From assembly GCA_029962745.1 (NCBI GenBank), contig CM057171.1, positions 20,888,209-20,952,208 of the forward strand: a DNA stretch of 64,000 bases, in the 5' to 3' direction. Source of the DNA: Echinometra lucunter. Taxonomy: Eukaryota; Echinodermata; Echinoidea; Camarodonta; Echinometridae. The notes beneath the pieces are model-generated. The model did not search any database. It was given only the letters and a program-made list of their open reading frames with translations, and was not told where the DNA came from. The position numbers were made by a program, and so were the translations under genes. This document shows, one piece after another, positions 57,451 to 64,000 of this stretch (the stretch's first letter is position 1; every line of letters begins with the position of its first letter).

Positions 57451-57689
57451 ATTATTTTGGGTGTATGGTTTGTTAGGAATTTGATAAGTGTAGGGCAGTG
57501 ACTCATGAGTTCTGTTACTGAAGCATGTGGCATAAAACCTCCTTTTCAGGTAACCACAATTTTTTTGATATATGTCGTTGGTAGCATACTGTTTTGCATG
57601 TTGCCCTGATAGTTTTTCTCTAATATACACCATAATATTACAAGAATTTTAGTTCATATATGCATACAGTACACTGTTCTTAATTTCAG

Positions 57690-58147
57690 GCCTTTGAAGT
57701 TGAACAGGTACGAGATTCAGACTAACTTCTTAATTTCAGGCCTTTGAACAGGTACGAGTAACTTCATAATTTCAGGCCTTTGAATAGGTAAGAGTATTCA
57801 AATTAATTTCTTAATTTCATGCCTTTGGACAGCTACCAGTGTTCAGACTAACTGTTCTTAATTTCAGGCCTTTGAACAGGTAACAGTATTCAGACTAACT
57901 GTTCTTGATTTCAGGCCTTTGAATAGGTAAGAGTATTCAAACTAATTTCTTAATTTCATGCCTTTGAACAGGTACCGGTGTTCAGACTAACTGTTATTAA
58001 TTTCAGGCCTTTGAACAGGTACCAGTGTTCAGACTAACTGTTCTTGATTCCAGGCTTTTGAACAGGTATGAGTATTCAGACTAACTGTTCTTAAGTTCAG
58101 GCCTTTGAACAGGTACCAGTATTCAGACTAACTGTTCTTAATTTCAG
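57690..58147 (+). repeat. Tandem array of duplicated e15 3' splice sites (11 units with e15)
   Basis: Units start at 57690, 57740, 57776, 57821, 57868, 57915, 57960, 58007, 58054 and 58101, with e15 at 58148. Units 4 and 7 have lost the acceptor (TTTCAT). Unit 1 carries a 5-nt insertion, and the GAATAG variants in units 3 and 6 would put a stop in the mini-exon. Higher copy number than the allelic array at 44532. Confidence 0.9.
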
Positions 58148-58294
58148 GCCTTTGAACAGGTACCAGTGTTCAGACTGTGCTTACAAGCTGAAGAAGTTCC
58201 TGTAACCATAGAAACATATCGTGACAAGCTCAAGTGCCTGGGTTACCTGCAGTATGCATCGGTGAAGTACAACATACCAGAAGGTTATGAAAAG
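58148..58294 (+). CDS. UTP20: UTP20 exon e15 (contig 4 copy)
   Basis: 147 bp, allelic to 44801-44947 (VKHNIP to VKYNIP). It follows ten upstream copies of its own 3' splice site, and its acceptor is TTTCAG. Confidence 0.93.
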
Positions 58295-61200
58295 GTATGT
58301 AATTCATTACTCCACAAAGGGGTGTTCAGATATGAGGTGACATGTCCCCGCAACATTTTAGTGTATAAGTCAGTGGGGTATGAGTCGACAAAAAATGTCG
58401 CGAAGGCAAAGGACACATTCTTTTTGCTGCCTGTCTGCAAAATATTATATGTTGTCATGTGATTGTCTGCGCAAGTTTTGACAAAGTTCCTTTTATTTGA
58501 GAGTTGACGTGTTAATGCACGTTCATTAAAATGAGTGGCGCCACAAAGCCCACAATGTGCCTCATATCTGAACAACCCTCTAATGATCTTTTGGCAGAAG
58601 TACATGTAGCCTTGTGCTAAACAAGTTATTTGATAAAGGTCTAGTAGAAGCAGTAAGTAGTAGTAGGATTAGTGGTAGTAGTATACAAATGATGCATGCG
58701 CATGAGTTCATCATACGATCTATCTGCACTCGAGTTGAGGCTGTGTGCGTCTATCCCTACGAAGCCGTCAGGGTGAGTGTGATAGATGCAAACAGCCTCA
58801 ACGAGAGTGGATAGATCGTATAATGAATGAATGAAGACATGCTTCATTGGTTTTATGCATCGACTCTTCTAGATCCTGTTATTTGATGAAATAAAAACAA
58901 AAGTAGATCTATCCTACAAACTTTTTTTTTCTCTACTTACCCCAAAGATTCGCACAGTCATGAAAACCGCCATTTGCTTTCTTGTGTGACGTACATATCG
59001 CATCACGTACACAATAAGCGCAGCCAAGTTAAGTGTAATGCGCTTCCAAGTAGTACGTGCACATAGAGTATGCGCATTCAGTGACCTTGACATACAGTAT
59101 AAGACAACACAACAAAAATTCAAAGAAAGAAAAAAAAAAACGTGTGATAGGACTGGAAACTAATGCACGCTTTTCAGAAAAAAAAGTGTGATAGGCTCAA
59201 AAACTCAGTCACACATGACTGTGCTCAACCAATCATTTGATAAGGATCTAGGAGTGAGTCGTATAATAGTATTTGAATTTATGTCAAGGCATTTTAGACA
59301 CACAAGAAATAGTTTTTTTTTAAAATTTTTTAGATTTCAGTACAAAGATATCCATGCACTTACACTTTTCATTCATTGGTCACATGCAACATGGTTTTTT
59401 TTTTGGAGCAATTATTGGTGTCAATTCATGCCCTCGTAATTGCGCAGTCCATTTATAACCAGTTATCTACAATGTATTAGTCCTGTCTCATTTTTTTTTA
59501 CTTTTGCTAATTATTTTTTTCTTCTCAAGGTCCCTCTGAGGTTTCTGATTGGACAGCTTTACATCAACTTTCAACTCCTTTGGGATACAGTAGCAGATAT
59601 TATCAAGTGAGAAAATCCCCTTGCTTTTTCGGTCACTTTCCATATATTATTTTTTTTTATCAGAGTTCATTTGTGCTGTGACTGTGACATACATGTAGGA
59701 AAGAATCGATTCATCCTCTTATTTTAGAGTTCCCCTCCTTTGATTTGGGATTTTTTTTTTTTTTTTTTTTAAATGGGGGGGGGGGGGGATGGAAGGTTTA
59801 CTGGGCAAGTGTAGAAATTATCTAAAGATTAGGATGGTGTTCTAATCAAATTGCAGGCTTAATATTGTTCAATGATATTTTCTTACAAAAGTAGGGTAAA
59901 ATAAAACCCACTGAAAATTCAATTGTTTCAGGCCAGTAAAATTAGTACAGGGTGCTGTTGCATAAAACTTGCTATTATAGTAACTTTGCTATCAATGGTA
60001 ACTTTCATGGAATACTAGATTTTGAATGGCTGGTGAGCAATGTTACCATAGTAGTTACCATTGATGGCAAAGTTACTATAATAGCAAGTTTTTATGCAAC
60101 GGCACCCAGGAATCAAAGTTTACTTGTAAAAGCAATGATTGAAAAGAGCTGATTGTGACAGAATAATTTGTCAACATACATGTAGTTCCCTTCCCATGGT
60201 CAGATGTAGATGAGTGTTAATTTCTCTTCTGATAATCTGCAGGTCACATGCATATGGCATGGATAAGACAGTCTTCTGGAGTGTGTACAGCGAGGCGTTG
60301 CACAACGCTGCCAAGCTGAACGAAGACAGCCTCTTCTACCATCGATCATCGTCATTCCATCAAACTCTACGTGCTGCCCTCAAGAGTTCAGAGTCTGAAC
60401 CATCCAACATGGAGGAACTGTTCCAAGGTTGCTATGACAGTGATACTCAGAGAACTGATAGACCGGATCATGTGAATTTTCGTAGATTACTTTGGAAGAC
60501 GATGGAGGGATTTGTTGAGAAGGCTGAAGGACGGTCTAGGGAACTATCTCCACTCCTGCTTCGATTTATCAAGTAAATCATGTGATTTTCATGTGATTAT
60601 CATTTGATCATCATGTGATTATCATGTGATCATCATAAGGCCATTGCATGATGGTCATGTTACTATGTCATTGCTTTGTGATCATCATGTGACCATTATT
60701 TATATAGGATTACTATATCATTCTTGTGCAGTTACATTGTACTCACTTTGGAATAGCCTTATGATTGGATGTTAGTAGATCAAACAAATGTCTTTTGAAA
60801 TCAGATATGTTTGTAAACATGATGGTACAGTACTATAAAGAGTTGTACCCTCGTCACACTTATTCGGAATCAGCAGGAATCAATCAGAACCAGCCGGAAT
60901 GAAGAATTTTTAAAATTTGCGCCACATTCGGGAGGGAATTTCATATTGACCTAACTGCCGTTCGAATACTTAAAACTTCCTTCGAACCCGCCTCGAATAA
61001 CGTTCAAGAATTTAAAAAGAATGCACCTTGAATGCTTTAAATGTACTTCAAATGTACTTAGAATGTCCCGAGAGTATCAAGAATGCTGTCGGAATGGTTC
61101 TCGATAGGGTATAAAATGGTCACAGGAATCTCGAGAAGGACAAGAGGATCTGCAACTACACAGGATTTCCAGGATTTTTGTTTTTTCTGCGATTCGGCTC

Positions 61201-62514
61201 TCCCTTGAATGCGATCAGAATGCTTCGAATGCTGTTGGAATGTCGGAAGAATATTCAGAATGCAGTCAGAGTGCAGTAAGAATGCACTTCAAATGCCATT
61301 CAATATTTCTTCATTTTGAATGCACCTCGAAAGTTTTGAAAATGAGCAAAACATGCGGGCCGGCCACAAGAATGGACCCGAATATTTGGAATGCACTCAG
61401 AATGGAGTCAGAATTTTTGTCTCACCTGCGTAGCGGAGCGAGACATAGGTATCACTATTTCCGGTGTCGGCGTAGGCGGCGTCGTCGGCGTCGTCGGCGG
61501 CGTCGGCGTCGGCGTCGTCGTCAACAATTGTGTTGTACACCCAATAACTTTGTATAGCTTTAAGGTGGGATCACCAAATTCATACCAGAGGTCCATCTCT
61601 TGAAGGCGCAGGTCAAGTTCGAATATGAGTCGAATTTGAATAAGGTCAAGGGTCAAAGGTCAATGAACTTTCCATGACTGGCACTGTGCTATATTGTACA
61701 CACAATAACTTTTTATACCTTCGAGGTAGGATTGCCAAATTCATACAAGAGGTCCATCTCTTGAAGGTGCAGGTCAAGTTCGAATGTGAGTTGAATTTGA
61801 TTAAGGTCAAAGGTCAAAGGTCAATGAACTTTCCATGACTGGCACTGTGCTGTGTTGTACACACAATAACTTTCTATAGCTTCGAGGTGGGATCACCAAA
61901 TTTATACCAGAGGTACATCTCTTGAAGGCACAGGTCAAGTTTGAGTATGAGTTGAATTTGAATAAGGTCAGAGGTCAAAGGTCAATGAACTTTCCATGAC
62001 TGGCACTGTGCTATGTTGTACACACAATAACTTTCTATACCTTCGAGGTAGGATTGCCAAATTCATATGAGAGGTCCATCTCTTGAAGGTGCAGGTCAAG
62101 TTCGAATGTGAGTTGAATTTGATTAAGGTCAAAGGTCAAAGGTCAATGAACTTTTCATAACTGGCACTGTGCTATGTTGTACACCTAATAACTTTCTATA
62201 GCTTTGACGTGGAATCACCAAATTCATACCAGAGGTCCATCTCTTGAAGGTGCAGGTCAAGTTTGAATGTGAATTGAATTTGATTAAGGTTAAAGGTCAA
62301 TGAACTTTCCATGACTGGCACTGTGCTATGATTTACACCACTTTGTTCCTGTAATGACATGAACTTTATAATTTGATACTTTTTAACACTAACATTTTAC
62401 TTCAGTTCAACAGAGTTCATTCTACAGTTTACTGTATAATAGCAGTGAACTCACTACTCTCTATACCTGAACCAGATTTTGTATTTTACTTGTTACTGTT
62501 TTTCATATATTTGT

Positions 62515-62566
<52 letters not shown>

Positions 62567-63526
62567 TTTATCCATAACCAAGCCTATGTAATGATAATTT
62601 GTGAACTCCATTTCACTTATTATTACAATATGATTGTGCATTTTTAAAAATTTATTTACTTAATTTATCCATAACCAGGCCTGTGCAATGATAATTTGTG
62701 AACTCCTTTTCACTTATTATTACAATATGATTATGCATTTTTCTGTCTGTGTATTTTGATTTAATTAACAGTGAATGCAACATGGCTGAAGGATCACTAT
62801 GTTTGGATGCTTTTTGCATCTGTTTGTTCCACTAATAGCATGACCTTTACAATTTTAATACTTTCTAACACTAACATTTTACTTCAGTTCAACAGAGTTC
62901 ATTCTACAGTTTACTGTATAATAGCAGTGAACTCACTACTCTCTATACCTGAACCAGATTTTGTATTTTACTTGTTTATTTTTTAAATGCATTTGTTGTT
63001 ATTTATTTAATGAGCTATAGTTCTTGGCACCATTTATAATATTCACACAAATTTGCCAATGGTACAATAGAAAAGCTGTCAAAGTTTCTTAAATGTCACC
63101 CCCTAAACTGCTGACAGCCTCAGAAGTCATATAGCATAGTTTTGACATGCAGTCTCTTCATGACTGCAATATGCAGGCGAGACAACGCTTGGCGTTTGCC
63201 TTGTTAGAATGCACTTCGAATATCCAGGAATGTACAAATAATTTTCATTCCGATGGCATTCTGACTCATTCCACCTCTAGTGTGACTAGGGTATTAAGAA
63301 TGTATGTGTAGTTCACGATGAATATACTTTTTGTCCCCTGATTTTCACCCCCATAAACAAAGTTTATTTGCATACCTGACAGGAATGAGTACTATGTGAC
63401 TGATGTGAATAGTGCCCCCACTCAAGATCTGAGGCAGGTCAAAGGTCAGTCAAGTAGCCAATCAGAAGACAATGAGGAGGATGAGAATGAAGATCAGAAA
63501 GGAAAGAAAAAGCGTCCAGTCAACAA
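58148..63526 (+). CDS. UTP20: UTP20 exons e15-e18, second allelic copy (partial gene)
   Basis: Four + strand exons: 58148-58294, 59530-59606, 60243-60572, 63383-63526. They duplicate e15-e18 of contig 3 with conservative changes such as IWDTLAD to LWDTVAD in e16. The e17-e18 intron is 2.8 kb here against 0.38 kb in contig 3 because of a composite transposon. All splice borders and phases are kept, so this is best read as the other haplotype placed after contig 3 by the scaffolder. Confidence 0.92.
58684..58850. repeat. Foldback, ~70-bp arms (contig 4)
   Basis: Allelic copy of 45338-45503. Confidence 0.7.
59530..59606 (+). CDS. UTP20: UTP20 exon e16 (contig 4 copy)
   Basis: 77 bp, allelic to 46179-46255 with I to L and L to V changes; borders intact. 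Confidence 0.95.
59950..60107. mobile_element. Long-armed palindromic MITE (contig 4)
   Basis: Allelic copy of 46591-46748. Confidence 0.75.
60243..60572 (+). CDS. UTP20: UTP20 exon e17 (contig 4 copy)
   Basis: 330 bp, allelic to 46884-47213 with three replacements in the low-conservation centre (N to S, S to H, H to R). The conserved C-terminal block is unchanged. Confidence 0.96.
61418..63205. mobile_element. GTCTCACCTGCGTAGCGGAG element with 161-bp tandem repeats
   Basis: The left end GTCTCACCTGCGTAGC faces TGCAGGCGAGAC near 63172-63185. Inside are a GTC/GGC microsatellite (about 61460-61525), five ~161-bp repeats starting with TTGTACACACAATAAC (61533, 61694, 61855, 62016, 62177) and two copies of a ~120-bp segment (62369-62490, 62855-62975). 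Noncoding throughout. Confidence 0.65.
62508..62568 (+). repeat. (TTTA)n microsatellite
   Basis: About 14 TTTA units inside the composite insertion of contig 4. Confidence 0.95.
63383..63526 (+). CDS. UTP20: UTP20 exon e18 (contig 4 copy)
   Basis: 144 bp, allelic to 47598-47741 and identical in protein. Last exon in contig 4 within the window. Confidence 0.95.
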
Positions 63527-63751
63527 GTAAGAGGTTTATTTTATTTTGTTTTCTTTACTGTAATCATTATTAATTCTGTCTTTCTACTTGAGCTTCAGGA
63601 ATATGAAAAATACTCTTGTCTGCTTGGTCTCCAGTCATGTTTACGACTTGTATACACTTTAAGTTAGCTACCTGTATTCCATTCTATATATGGATTGATA
63701 CTGGACCAGTCAAAGATCAAAGTATGAATTATGTATGTTTATTCATATTAA

Positions 63752-64000
63752 CCCATTCGTGACAGAGGTCCACATTTTGTGGTCTGGCCTAATATCTTTT
63801 GATGCAAAGCCCTAGATATCACACCAAATACATGAGCAGAAAGAGCAACAAATTTAACACAAACTGTGCCCATTTTGGTTACTTCAATATTCATTGTTTG
63901 ATGCTGACAATTTTTTGAAGGAAAATAAGCATTAAAATCCTTAAATTGGCAATGTGATAGAAAGTTTAAAATCACCGTTTTCCCCTGCAAATTGGCAACT
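63752..64000. repeat. Dispersed repeat with AAATTGGCAA motifs
   Basis: From 63752 contig 4 no longer matches contig 3 (47984). The new sequence has TTAAATTGGCAATGTGATAG and ACATGAGCAGAAAGAG motifs also seen at 31910-32070 and 41640-41720. Cut by the window end. Confidence 0.5.

Larger units (their letters stand above)
60848..63287. mobile_element. 2.4-kb composite DNA element, contig 4 allele only
   Basis: The ends TACCCTCGTCACACT and AGTGTGACTAGGGTA are inverted repeats. Contig 3 at the same place reads AGAGTTAAGAATG, so the target duplication is probably TTA (TTG at the left after one change). Outer parts (60880-61420, 63205-63275) are full of degenerate GAATGC/TCGGAATG motifs in both orientations. 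The middle is occupied by a second element (about 61418-63205). A TTA duplication would fit Harbinger/ISL2EU types; no transposase seen. Confidence 0.75.

Overview
The window is nuclear DNA of an animal. It is intron-rich and AT-rich and crowded with tRNA-derived SINEs, LINE tails, MITEs and microsatellites. The only host gene I recognise is UTP20 (DRIM), the giant HEAT-repeat protein of the nucleolar small-subunit processome. The repeat content and very high allelic divergence suggest a marine invertebrate, perhaps an echinoderm or hemichordate; that is an inference and I cannot name the species.

Three runs of exactly 500 N (9479-9978, 33425-33924, 56951-57450) divide the window into four contigs. 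Contig 1 (1-9478) carries UTP20 exons e7-e13 on the + strand. Contig 2 (9979-33424) carries e1-e7 on the - strand. Contig 3 (33925-56950) carries e8-e26 on the + strand. Contig 4 (57451-64000) carries e15-e18 on the + strand. Exon names are mine; e1 is the first exon visible, about 70 codons into the protein. Every exon junction keeps a GT/AG pair and a compatible phase. Contig 2 reversed followed by contig 3 reads as one continuous coding sequence of about 1,250 codons, roughly the N-terminal 45 % of a protein of about 2,800 residues. The first ~70 codons and the C-terminal half lie outside.

Contig 1 repeats the low-coordinate end of contig 2 in inverted orientation (1-2538 against 12480-9979) and then the start of contig 3 in direct orientation (about 2880-9478 against 33925-41160). 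Contig 4 repeats 44298-47990 of contig 3. The simplest reading is one heterozygous gene whose two haplotypes were both placed in the scaffold, with contig 2 in the wrong orientation. It should not be read as four genes or a natural palindrome without checking.

Comparing the allelic copies reveals polymorphic insertions: a Penelope-like element with a GIY-YIG domain (35293-36071), a hAT-like element (42399-44297), a MITE (40299-40494), a foldback (1870-2137) and a 2.4-kb composite insertion (60848-63287). A nested DNA transposon (outer 19749-31258 with a perfect 9-bp target duplication, inner 19847-27892) fills most of the 13-kb intron between e2 and e3. The most unusual gene-level feature is a 47-bp tandem array in front of e15. 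It multiplies the 3' splice site plus a 12-nt mini-exon and differs in copy number between haplotypes (7 against 11). I saw no operon-like or defence-like system and no second protein-coding host gene.
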